Shown: positions 1 through 4,933, counted from the stretch's first letter. The stretch: DNA of 5,445 nt from Thermoplasmata archaeon (GCA_030039135.1 JASHQN010000167.1:1-5445), one strand, 5' to 3'. Notes: a model not told the origin generated them from the sequence alone. Made by a program: numbers and translations.

Positions 1-161
1 GCCGCTCGGAACATCGGTGCCGACGGGTTCTGGCTCAACGCCAGGCCCCACGGCTGGACGTCGAACGACTCGAAGAACCGCTGCCGCATCGTGTCGAACA
101 GCTCGTCGAGGTCGCTCCAAGGCTCGCTTGCGCTCTTCTTCTGTTTGATCTCTGTCGTCAT
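1..161 (-). CDS. Hsp20/alpha-crystallin family small heat-shock protein, N-terminal part (cut by window edge)
   Basis: The minus strand reads open from an ATG at 161 to the window edge, giving 53 residues that start MTTEIKQKKSASEPW and continue with SDLDELFDTMRQRFFESF. An aromatic, amphipathic stretch with the pattern W-x-x-hydrophobic-x-x-hydrophobic-F-x-x-M-x-x-x-F-F, about 15-40 residues from the start, is typical of the variable N-terminal arm of archaeal and bacterial Hsp20 proteins. The alpha-crystallin domain itself would lie outside the window, so the family call is an inference from this arm. Small heat-shock proteins are ATP-independent holdases that bind unfolding proteins and pass them to ATP-driven chaperones such as the thermosome. 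The start is supported by a Shine-Dalgarno 5 nt upstream and a TATA box at a suitable distance. It lies downstream of, and in the same orientation as, the zinc-ribbon/SPFH genes but has its own promoter. Confidence 0.62.
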   Translation of the reverse strand, partial: MTTEIKQKKSASEPWSDLDELFDTMRQRFFESFDVQPWGLALSQNPSAPMFRA

Positions 162-166
162 GCTCT

Positions 167-171
167 ACCTC
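167..171 (-). promoter_or_regulatory. Shine-Dalgarno of the hsp20-like gene
   Basis: On the minus strand the sequence GAGGT is followed by 5 nt and then ATG. It matches the core anti-Shine-Dalgarno complement (GGAGGTGA) and fixes the start at 161. Confidence 0.6.
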
Positions 172-200
172 GGTGGATTACCGTAGAAGTCAGTTAAGGC

Positions 201-212
201 TCATATAAAAAG
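201..212 (-). promoter_or_regulatory. Archaeal TATA box of the hsp20-like gene
   Basis: The minus strand reads CTTTTTATATGA, one of the very few AT-only stretches in this GC-rich window. An archaeal start site lies about 25-27 nt downstream of the box centre, near 179-180. That leaves a leader of about 18 nt that still contains the GAGGT ribosome binding site. The T-run in the box may also serve as the terminator tract for the upstream SPFH operon. Confidence 0.55.
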
Positions 213-239
213 AATGCAGGTGCGTCCTGGCGAAGACGC
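205..239 (-). terminator. Possible terminator of the zinc-ribbon/SPFH operon
   Basis: About 32 nt after the SPFH stop codon, the minus strand has a short inverted repeat (GCGTC at 239-235 pairing with GACGC at 226-222, 8-nt loop), then a TTCTTTTTAT tract. Archaeal termination depends mainly on oligo-T in the non-template strand, so the T-tract is the stronger part of the evidence. The stem is only 5 bp. The tract overlaps the hsp20 TATA box, so its role may be promoter only. Confidence 0.35.
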
Positions 240-270
240 CGTCGGGTTCGGGGGCTGCCGTCCCCGCCGG

Positions 271-1578
271 CTAGGGCACGCGTGCTCCGCAGCTGCCGCA
301 GAACTTGACCGTCGGTCCGGCCTCGGCCCCGCACGACGGGCACGCGCGTCGCTGGGGTATCGGCTGCCCACAACTCCCGCAGAACTTGACCCGAGGAGGG
401 TTGGCGGCGCCACAGGCCGGGCATTCCGACGGCCCGCTCCCCGGTCCGCTGGGGGCGGGCGCGCCTCCGGCAGGGGGCGGAGATGCGGACCGGGACGCAG
501 CGCCCGCCGCCGCGCGACGGCGCATCGCCTCCTCCATGCGCGCCTGGACCATCGCGCGCTGCTCCGGAGGGAGGCGCGCTAAGGCGTCCGAAGGCGTCCC
601 TCCCATCGCGGCATTGAGGGGGCTACCGGACGGGCCGAGCGCGACGGATCGGACCTCGAAGCCGGCGGCCTCGAGGGCGGCTCGGATCGTCGACTCGACC
701 GCTTTCGGATCCGCGGCGAGCGCCGCGTCTTCCTGCTGTCCGACCATGGCGGTCAAGGGGCCCGAGACCGCGACGCCGAGCACGGTGCTGGAGGGAGCGC
801 TCGGGCTCAGGTTTCGGCCGATCGTAGCGGTGAACCTCGCCGGATCGCGAAGGGCGTAGCGTACCGTGGCGTTCACGACGTACCGCGTGCCGGCTCGGGT
901 TCGGGCCGCGACCGTCAGCTGGCCCGCCTGCTCGCGGGTCGAGTAGAAGACCGGAGTGCTCTCGAGCACGGCCCGATCCGAGCCCGGTGCCGGCTCCCTC
1001 GATTGCTCGGCCGCCCGGGGGGCGGAGGCGCGTGTGAGGAGGTGATCGCCGGGAGGGAAGACGTCCTGGCTCGTCCCCCGACGGCCGACGAGGAGCGCCA
1101 TCTCCGCCGGAGGCACGATCAGGTGGGCGCCGATGGGGATCGCCCCGAGGGGGGAACGGGCCATCCACGTCGCCCCCTCGAGCGAGGGACCTCGCACGGT
1201 GCCGCCGAGGGCCGTGAGGACGTCGCCGACGTCCCGGTACGGTCGGTCGGGCAGCTCGCGCTCGAGCCAGGCGAGATCCTCAGCTCCGCGGACCCCTTCG
1301 TCCTCGATGTCGGTGTAGAACGCCTTCGCCGCCGCCAAGAGCGAAGCGCGGGTCGCCGGATAGCCCTGGAAGCCCGGGTTCTCGGACCCGGCCCCGCCGA
1401 GGAAGTCGTTGATGAGGGGCGGGCCGTCCACCAGCCCGAGCCCGAAGTACCAGGGTAGGCACTCGTGGCCGCAGGCCGGGCATCGTGGGGGGCCGGCGCG
1501 CGTGCAGGCGCAGCCGGTCCCGGAGCCAGCGCAGCTGGCCAGGGTGCAGGGGGCGTCGCCCGCGCAGTGCTCGCACAT
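271..1578 (-). CDS. SPFH/band-7-like protein (YdjI type) with Cys-rich N-terminus and C-terminal double zinc ribbon
   Basis: This is a 435-residue protein. Residues 1-40 hold nine cysteines (2, 5, 11, 16, 23, 25, 33, 36, 40). Residues 41-140 are a mixed helical region that I do not recognise. Residues about 145-255 match the YdjI-type SPFH pattern: I-P-x-G-x-x-L-I-V at 147-155, D-V-F-x-P-G at 172-177, then L-T, P-V-F-Y at 209-212 and Y-A-L-R-D-P-A-R-F at 241-249. The homology region probably runs to about 315. A short helix (337-358) and a Pro/Ala/Gly/Ser-rich linker (361-384) lead to two zinc ribbons, each C-x2-C-x10-C-x2-C (386/389/400/403 and 413/416/427/430). SPFH proteins oligomerise at membranes. 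YdjI-type members have C-terminal ribbons and no obvious transmembrane helix, and none is seen here. It is the last gene of the minus-strand block, starting 12 nt after the preceding stop and in the same frame. No good Shine-Dalgarno is visible, which suggests translational coupling. The domain call rests on motif spacing read by eye. Confidence 0.72.
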   Translation of the reverse strand: MCEHCAGDAPCTLASCAGSGTGCACTRAGPPRCPACGHECLPWYFGLGLVDGPPLINDFLGGAGSENPGFQGYPATRASLLAAAKAFYTDIEDEGVRGAEDLAWLERELPDRPYRDVGDVLTALGGTVRGPSLEGATWMARSPLGAIPIGAHLIVPPAEMALLVGRRGTSQDVFPPGDHLLTRASAPRAAEQSREPAPGSDRAVLESTPVFYSTREQAGQLTVAARTRAGTRYVVNATVRYALRDPARFTATIGRNLSPSAPSSTVLGVAVSGPLTAMVGQQEDAALAADPKAVESTIRAALEAAGFEVRSVALGPSGSPLNAAMGGTPSDALARLPPEQRAMVQARMEEAMRRRAAAGAASRSASPPPAGGAPAPSGPGSGPSECPACGAANPPRVKFCGSCGQPIPQRRACPSCGAEAGPTVKFCGSCGARVP

Positions 1579-1590
1579 CGCCCGCGCCGG

Positions 1591-2250
1591 TCAGCCGAGC
1601 TTGGTCCCGCACTCCCCGCAAAAGTTGACCGTCGGCGGATTCTGGTGGTGGCACTTGGGGCAATCCCGGAAGCCGAGGGGCGCGCCACAGTTGTTGCAGA
1701 ACTTACCGGTGCCCGAAGGCTTACCGCACGTCGGGCAGAGCGTCGCCCGGTCGGTGGTGTCGCCGTCGAACTGGGTCTGCTTCTTCACCTGATCTTGCAT
1801 CTGCTCCACCCGCGCCTGGGCCTTCGCCGCCTGCATTTCCGCGGTGAGGGAGGGCGCGTCCTTGGTGCAGAGTCCCGCCTCGTTGTTCCAGTCGTCGGCG
1901 CACACGTAGGATTTGCATTTGGGGCATTTCTGGAAGTGGGTCTTGGTCTCGTTGACCGCCTGCTGGAAGGCGTTGTCGTGCTCGCGGTGCCAGTCCGCGC
2001 TCATCCCTTTGAACTGGCTCGCGGAGCTCGCCGCCGAGCTCGCACCCGAGAGCCCGCTGCTGCCGGTCACGCTGCCGAGCGCCGAGAGCCCCCCGCTCAG
2101 AAAGCCCAGTCGGCGGGAGCTGGCCTGGCTCTTCGAGGCGATGAAGGCCGTGTCGTAGCCGGAGCCGCAGAGGTCGCAGTGGAATCGCCACTGGAATCCC
2201 TTGTCTCCGCTCAGGTCGTCGACGTTCCTCGGGTAGTCCATGAGCGCCAT
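1591..2250 (-). CDS. Multi-zinc-ribbon protein, probable SPFH partner
   Basis: This is a 219-residue protein with 14 cysteines. It starts MALMDYPRNVDDLSGDKGFQ, which together with the F-x-C-D-x-C-G that follows resembles a family of prokaryotic zinc-ribbon proteins found beside SPFH genes. C25-x2-C28 and C109-x2-C112 probably form one zinc site split by a long insertion. Residues 48-79 are rich in Gly, Ser, Ala and Leu and could lie on a membrane. C117 and C128 flank the W-N-N-E-A-G-L-C segment, also typical of the family as I remember it. A charged helix (134-158) then leads to two C-terminal ribbons: C172/C175/C185/C188 and C197/C200/C211/C214. These ribbons closely resemble those of the neighbouring SPFH protein (F-C-G-x-C-G). 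The ATG at 2250 is chosen because GAGG lies 4 nt upstream; the ATG at 2241 is a second option. The role is inferred: a metal-binding scaffold or adaptor acting with the SPFH protein. Such ribbons are often mislabelled as HypA or replication factors, and nothing here supports those names. Confidence 0.75.
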   Translation of the reverse strand: MALMDYPRNVDDLSGDKGFQWRFHCDLCGSGYDTAFIASKSQASSRRLGFLSGGLSALGSVTGSSGLSGASSAASSASQFKGMSADWHREHDNAFQQAVNETKTHFQKCPKCKSYVCADDWNNEAGLCTKDAPSLTAEMQAAKAQARVEQMQDQVKKQTQFDGDTTDRATLCPTCGKPSGTGKFCNNCGAPLGFRDCPKCHHQNPPTVNFCGECGTKLG

Positions 2251-2252
2251 GG

Positions 2253-2258
2253 ATCCTC
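2253..2258 (-). promoter_or_regulatory. Shine-Dalgarno of the 219-aa zinc-ribbon gene
   Basis: The minus strand reads GAGGAT shortly before the ATG at 2250. It favours this ATG over the in-frame ATG at 2241, for which the spacing would be 13 nt. Confidence 0.5.
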
Positions 2259-2280
2259 GCGGCCCCGAACGCGGTTCCCG

Positions 2281-2288
2281 ACTATTAA
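2281..2288 (-). promoter_or_regulatory. Weak possible internal TATA element before the 219-aa gene
   Basis: The 57-nt gap between the first two genes of the block contains TTAATAGT on the minus strand, an AT-rich island about 34 nt from the start codon. A start site 25-26 nt downstream would fall close to the Shine-Dalgarno and leave a leader of only 8-9 nt. The element may therefore be chance, and co-transcription from the promoter before 2655 is the simpler reading. Confidence 0.2.
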
Positions 2289-2307
2289 CGTCGTGGAACG
2301 GCGAGGA

Positions 2308-2655
2308 TCACAGCCCCTTCGACCTCCAGTAATCCTTCAGCTTCGCGCCGCAGCGATCGCAGCGTTTCGCCCCCGCGCTGACGATGGCCGCGCAGGCCGG
2401 ACAACGGTAGCGAATCACCGTGCGGCACTTCTCGCAGACGTCGGTATCCGGGCCGACGGGAGCGCCGCAGTGAGGGCAGGGGATGACGAGCGGCTTGCCG
2501 CAGGTGTTGCAGACCGTCCATCCGGACTGGATCGGGGCCACGCAGTTCGGGCAGACCGCATGCAGCGGGTGGGCTCGGCCGCAGAACGGGCAAACGTTCG
2601 AGTTCTCATCGACGAGCTGGCCGCAGAATCGGCACGCCTGCTTGTAGCCCGGCAT
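2308..2655 (-). CDS. Small protein of four tandem zinc ribbons
   Basis: This is a 115-residue protein with 16 cysteines, all in eight C-x2-C knuckles. They form four ribbons of identical geometry, C-x2-C-x10-C-x2-C, at 8/11/22/25, 35/38/49/52, 60/63/74/77 and 85/88/99/102. Spacers between ribbons are 9, 7 and 7 residues, leaving room for nothing but ribbons, apart from a short basic tail (K-L-K-D-Y-W-R-S-K-G-L). The domains match the DZANK/zinc-ribbon type. Four sites could hold four structural zinc ions. There is no signal peptide, transmembrane segment or catalytic motif. It is the first gene of the block and sits next to the divergent promoter. No Shine-Dalgarno precedes the ATG, but a TATA-like box is centred 26 nt upstream, which suggests a leaderless transcript. 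The likely role is an adaptor binding protein or nucleic acid within the SPFH assembly. A free-standing nucleic-acid-binding role is also possible. Confidence 0.78.
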   Translation of the reverse strand: MPGYKQACRFCGQLVDENSNVCPFCGRAHPLHAVCPNCVAPIQSGWTVCNTCGKPLVIPCPHCGAPVGPDTDVCEKCRTVIRYRCPACAAIVSAGAKRCDRCGAKLKDYWRSKGL

Positions 2656-2669
2656 CGAGCGCGGATGGG

Positions 2670-2699
2670 GGTCCCGGTATTTCCCATGCCGCCGGGACC
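2670..2699. repeat. Inverted repeat around the minus-strand TATA-like box (possible operator)
   Basis: GGTCCCGG (2670-2677) and CCGGGACC (2692-2699) are perfect inverted 8-bp arms separated by 14 bp. The spacer carries most of the TATA-like element of the zinc-ribbon block. A dimeric protein bound here would cover that promoter. The arms lie before the transcript start, so an RNA hairpin is unlikely on that strand. Confidence 0.35.
2676..2685 (-). promoter_or_regulatory. TATA-like box of the zinc-ribbon/SPFH block (leaderless start)
   Basis: The minus strand reads GGGAAATACC, centred about 26 nt upstream of the ATG at 2655. That is the distance between an archaeal TATA box and its start site, so transcription probably begins at the start codon. 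This fits the missing Shine-Dalgarno. The box is weaker than those of hsp20 and the thermosome gene. Confidence 0.4.
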
Positions 2700-2743
2700 G
2701 GGGCTTCGCGACGGATGGGGGTGGCGGCGACCTGCTCGGTCAG

Positions 2744-2753
2744 TTATTATATA
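2744..2753 (+). promoter_or_regulatory. TATA box of the thermosome gene
   Basis: TTATTATATA is the clearest archaeal TATA box in the window. Start-site spacing of about 25 nt from its centre places transcription near 2774. This gives a leader of about 12 nt before the ATG at 2786, just long enough to include the GGTGA Shine-Dalgarno. Confidence 0.65.
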
Positions 2754-2775
2754 GAAGCGCAATCCTCCCCGCTGC

Positions 2776-2780
2776 GGTGA
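2776..2780 (+). promoter_or_regulatory. Shine-Dalgarno deciding the thermosome start
   Basis: GGTGA lies 5 nt before the ATG at 2786. The possible GTG start at 2777 falls inside this motif and would have almost no leader, so the ATG is preferred. Confidence 0.6.
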
Positions 2781-2785
2781 GCCGT

Positions 2786-4408
2786 ATGTTGCAGGGTACA
2801 CCAATTCTCGTGCTCAAGGAAGGGACGGAGAGGGAACAGGGGAAGTCCGCGACGGGGAACAACATCGCCGCGGCGCGAGCGGTCGCCGACGCGGTCCGCT
2901 CGACTCTCGGTCCGCGGGGCATGGACAAGATGCTCGTCGACTCGATGGGCGACGTGACGATCACGAACGACGGAGTCACGATCCTCAAGGAGGTCGACAT
3001 CGAGCACCCCGCGGCGAAGATGCTCGTCGAGGTGGCGAAGACGCAGGACCAGCAGTGCGGCGACGGGACGACGACCGCCGTCGTGCTCGCGGGCGAGCTC
3101 CTCAAGCGCGCCGAGGCGCTCCTCGACCAGGACGTTCACCCGACCGTGATCGTACGCGGGTTTCAGCTCGCGGTCCAGAAGGCCCAGGATCTCCTCGAGA
3201 AAGAGATCGGAACGACCGTCAAGCCCGACGACGAGACGATCCTCATCGACTGCGCGGCGACCGCGATGGGGTCGAAAGGCATCCTCGGCGCCCGCGACGA
3301 CCTCGCCAAGATCGCCGTGAACGCGGTCCGGCGGATCTCCGAGCAGCGGGGAGGGAAGACGATCGCCGATGTCTCGCAGATCCAGATCCAGAAGCGTCAC
3401 GGGGGGACGATCTCGGACACGGAACTGATCTCGGGAATCCTCCTCGACAAGGAACGGGGCCATCCCCGGATGCCCGGCGAGATCGCGCCGGCGAAGATCG
3501 CGCTCCTCAACTCTGCGCTCGAGATCAAGAAGACCGAGATCGAGGGCAAGATCAACATCAAGAATCCGAGTCAGATCCAGAGCTTCCTCGACGAGGAGGA
3601 CAAGACGTTCCACCGCATGGTGGACGCCGTCAAGGCCGCGGGCGCCAACGTGGTGATCTGCCAGAAGGGGATCGACGACGTCGTCCTCCACTACCTCGCG
3701 AAAGAGGGGATCTACGCGGTCAAGCAGGTCAAGGAATCCGACATGCAGAAGCTCGCCCGGGCGACCGGCGCGAAGATCGTCACCGGTTTCAAGGACCTCG
3801 GTGCGAGCGACCTCGGCTCGGCCGCGAAGGTAGAGGAGCGCAAGGTCGGCGATGACAAGATGACGTTCGTCACCGGTTGCTCGAACCCTCGTTCGGTGTC
3901 GATCCTCGTCCGAGGCGGGACCGAGCACGTGACCCAGGAGGTCGAGCGGTCGCTCAACGATGCCCTCAAGGTCGTCGCGAGCGTCATCGAGGACGGCGTC
4001 GTCTGCCCCGGCGGGGGCGCGACCGAGGTCGACCTCGCGGTGAAGCTTCGACACTGGGCGCCATCGGTCGGGGGGCGGGAGCAGCTCGCCGCCGAAGCGT
4101 TCGCGCAGGCACTCGAGGTCGTCCCGTGGGCGCTGAGCGAGAACGGCGGGTACGACTCGATCAACACCCTCATTGAGCTCCGGGGGGCGCACGATGGGCC
4201 GAACGCGAACAAGAACGTGGGCGTCAACCTTGCCGACGGCAAGGCGGCCGACATGTGGAAGCTCCGGGTCGTGGAGCCGCTCCGCGTGAAGAAGCAGGCC
4301 CTCAGCTCCGCGGCCGAGGTGGCCTCGATGGTGCTGCGCATCGACGACATCATCGCGTCGAAGAAGCCGGCCGCTGGGGCGAAGGGCCCCGAGCCGCACG
4401 AGCACTAG
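2786..4408 (+). CDS. thsA: Thermosome subunit (group II chaperonin, TCP-1/Cpn60 family)
   Basis: This 540-residue protein is full length for archaeal thermosome subunits (about 540-550). The family forms a cytosolic double-ring complex that folds proteins by ATP-driven closing of a built-in lid. Visible motifs in order are L-V-L-K-E-G-T near the start (8-14), L-G-P-R-G (41-45), T-N-D-G-V-T-I-L (60-67) and the nucleotide motif G-D-G-T-T-T (92-97). The apical domain includes D-T-E-L-I-S-G (211-217) and the helical lid protrusion around 245-275. G-G-T-E-H-V (377-382) follows, then E-R-S-L-N-D-A-L with the expected catalytic Asp at 392, the G-G-G-A motif (409-412) and the closing motif V-V-E-P-L-R-V-K. 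The ATG at 2786 is chosen over the GTG at 2777 for its Shine-Dalgarno and family-like N-terminus; the GTG adds three residues. The C-terminus ends in charged, His-containing residues and lacks the Gly-Gly-Met repeats of some thermosomes. Cys91 directly precedes GDGTTT, where acidic or Val residues are more usual. The gene is divergent from the zinc-ribbon block. The subunit letter in the symbol is provisional. Confidence 0.97.
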   Translation: MLQGTPILVLKEGTEREQGKSATGNNIAAARAVADAVRSTLGPRGMDKMLVDSMGDVTITNDGVTILKEVDIEHPAAKMLVEVAKTQDQQCGDGTTTAVVLAGELLKRAEALLDQDVHPTVIVRGFQLAVQKAQDLLEKEIGTTVKPDDETILIDCAATAMGSKGILGARDDLAKIAVNAVRRISEQRGGKTIADVSQIQIQKRHGGTISDTELISGILLDKERGHPRMPGEIAPAKIALLNSALEIKKTEIEGKINIKNPSQIQSFLDEEDKTFHRMVDAVKAAGANVVICQKGIDDVVLHYLAKEGIYAVKQVKESDMQKLARATGAKIVTGFKDLGASDLGSAAKVEERKVGDDKMTFVTGCSNPRSVSILVRGGTEHVTQEVERSLNDALKVVASVIEDGVVCPGGGATEVDLAVKLRHWAPSVGGREQLAAEAFAQALEVVPWALSENGGYDSINTLIELRGAHDGPNANKNVGVNLADGKAADMWKLRVVEPLRVKKQALSSAAEVASMVLRIDDIIASKKPAAGAKGPEPHEH

Positions 4409-4421
4409 GCGACCAACGATT

Positions 4422-4456
4422 CCGCCGGCCGGTGGTCTTCGGGGCCACCGGCCCGG
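4422..4456 (+). repeat. Strong hairpin with UUCG-type loop after the thermosome stop
   Basis: GGCCGGTGG (4427-4435) pairs perfectly with CCACCGGCC (4445-4453). The loop contains C-TTCG-G, the stable tetraloop form, and an outer CCG/CGG pair extends the stem after a small bulge. It begins 13 nt after the stop codon. No T-run follows, so it does not look like an archaeal oligo-T terminator. It may protect the 3' end of the thermosome mRNA or separate it from the next gene. Confidence 0.5.
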
Positions 4457-4477
4457 TCCTGGGTCCCGGTCGCCCAG

Positions 4478-4492
4478 CCGCCCCGGGGGCGG
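4478..4492. repeat. Short GC palindrome between the thermosome and membrane-protein genes
   Basis: CCGCCCC and GGGGCGG flank a single G. This is a second structured element in the 160-nt spacer. In RNA only about five pairs could form. It may be chance in GC-rich DNA. Confidence 0.25.
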
Positions 4493-4524
4493 ACCTCGCG
4501 GTTCGGGGTCCGATCGGCCGTGAA

Positions 4525-4533
4525 GGAGGGAGG
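4525..4533 (+). promoter_or_regulatory. Strong Shine-Dalgarno with no ATG/GTG/TTG at normal distance
   Basis: GGAGGGAGG is the best Shine-Dalgarno-like sequence in the window, yet it lies 35 nt before the ATG at 4569. At normal spacing (5 nt), in frame with the downstream gene, there is a CTG at 4539. No stop lies between that CTG and the ATG, so a ten-residue extension is possible. The motif may also be unrelated purine-rich sequence. Confidence 0.35.
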
Positions 4534-4568
4534 AAGAACTGAACTCGGCCCGTGTCCTCGACCGTCCG

Positions 4569-4904
4569 ATGCCGGCGTGGGGGGATCTCCCGCAGGAGGA
4601 GCTGGACGCGGACGAGGAGCAGGACGAGATCCTCACCCGGGCCGGTGTCGAGGACTTCCCTCTACATCGGTCGTTCGTCTGGAAGTTCCTGGTGGGCTTC
4701 GGCCTGGTCGTGCTCATCACCGGGTTCGCGTTCTGGACTGAGATCGGGGGGCTGCGCCTGCCATCGTTCGTGTTCTTCCCGTCCGCGATAGGATCTCTGC
4801 TCGCGATCTTTCTCGTGGTACTCGGGCTCGCTTGCCTGATCGCGGGTATCGCCCTCTATGCCCGACAACGTCGCGATCCGTACGAGATGGAACCGATCCG
4901 GTAG
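4569..4904 (+). CDS. Small two-helix membrane protein of unknown function
   Basis: This is a 111-residue protein. Residues 1-30 are strongly acidic (D-A-D-E-E-Q-D-E). Two hydrophobic segments follow, at about 38-56 and 73-97. They are joined by a short, mostly uncharged loop (T-E-I-G-G-L-R-L-P) and followed by a basic A-R-Q-R-R at 98-102. The positive-inside rule places both termini in the cytoplasm. There is no signal peptide, cysteine or known catalytic motif, and I do not recognise the family. The base composition and codon choice match the neighbours. No TATA box is visible in the 160-nt spacer, so it is probably co-transcribed with the thermosome gene. The ATG at 4569 is the first usual start codon in the frame, which is open back to a TGA at 4521. 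A CTG start at 4539 would fit the strong Shine-Dalgarno better. Confidence 0.7.
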   Translation: MPAWGDLPQEELDADEEQDEILTRAGVEDFPLHRSFVWKFLVGFGLVVLITGFAFWTEIGGLRLPSFVFFPSAIGSLLAIFLVVLGLACLIAGIALYARQRRDPYEMEPIR

Positions 4905-4933
4905 TTCGGGCCCGATCGATGCCCGGCGCTCCT

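Larger units (their letters stand above)
2662..2722. repeat. 11-bp direct repeat in the divergent promoter region
   Basis: CGGATGGGGGT occurs at 2662-2672 and again at 2712-2722, exactly 50 bp apart or roughly five helical turns. The first copy lies just upstream of the minus-strand start at 2655. The second lies about 21 bp before the thermosome TATA box. They could be two sites for one regulator. In G-rich DNA an 11-mer repeat can also arise by chance. Confidence 0.35.

Noticed and set aside
271..430. Near-repeat DNA such as CCGCAGAACTTGACC at 298-312 and 379-393 considered as a repeat element
   Set aside because: The copies encode the same part of successive zinc ribbons (V-K-F-C-G-S-C), so protein repetition explains them. 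They are not a CRISPR or mobile repeat.
1465..2754. 429-codon open frame on the plus strand opposite the zinc-ribbon genes
   Set aside because: Its translation is Arg/Ala/Val-rich with no domain, while the minus strand carries regular cysteine knuckles. It also has no promoter or ribosome site.
2777..2785. GTG at 2777 as the thermosome start
   Set aside because: The GTG sits inside the GGTGA Shine-Dalgarno and almost at the predicted transcription start. The ATG nine bases later has proper spacing and gives a family-like N-terminus.
2747..4720. 657-codon open frame on the minus strand opposite the thermosome gene
   Set aside because: Its translation is a low-complexity mix rich in Arg, Asp, Leu and Val with no motif. 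It is the usual shadow of a GC-rich gene in an antisense frame, and the opposite strand encodes an unmistakable chaperonin.
4520..4741. GTG-initiated plus-strand frame overlapping the membrane-protein gene
   Set aside because: It is Gly/Arg-rich with no domain. It overlaps a frame whose two clean hydrophobic segments mark it as the real gene.
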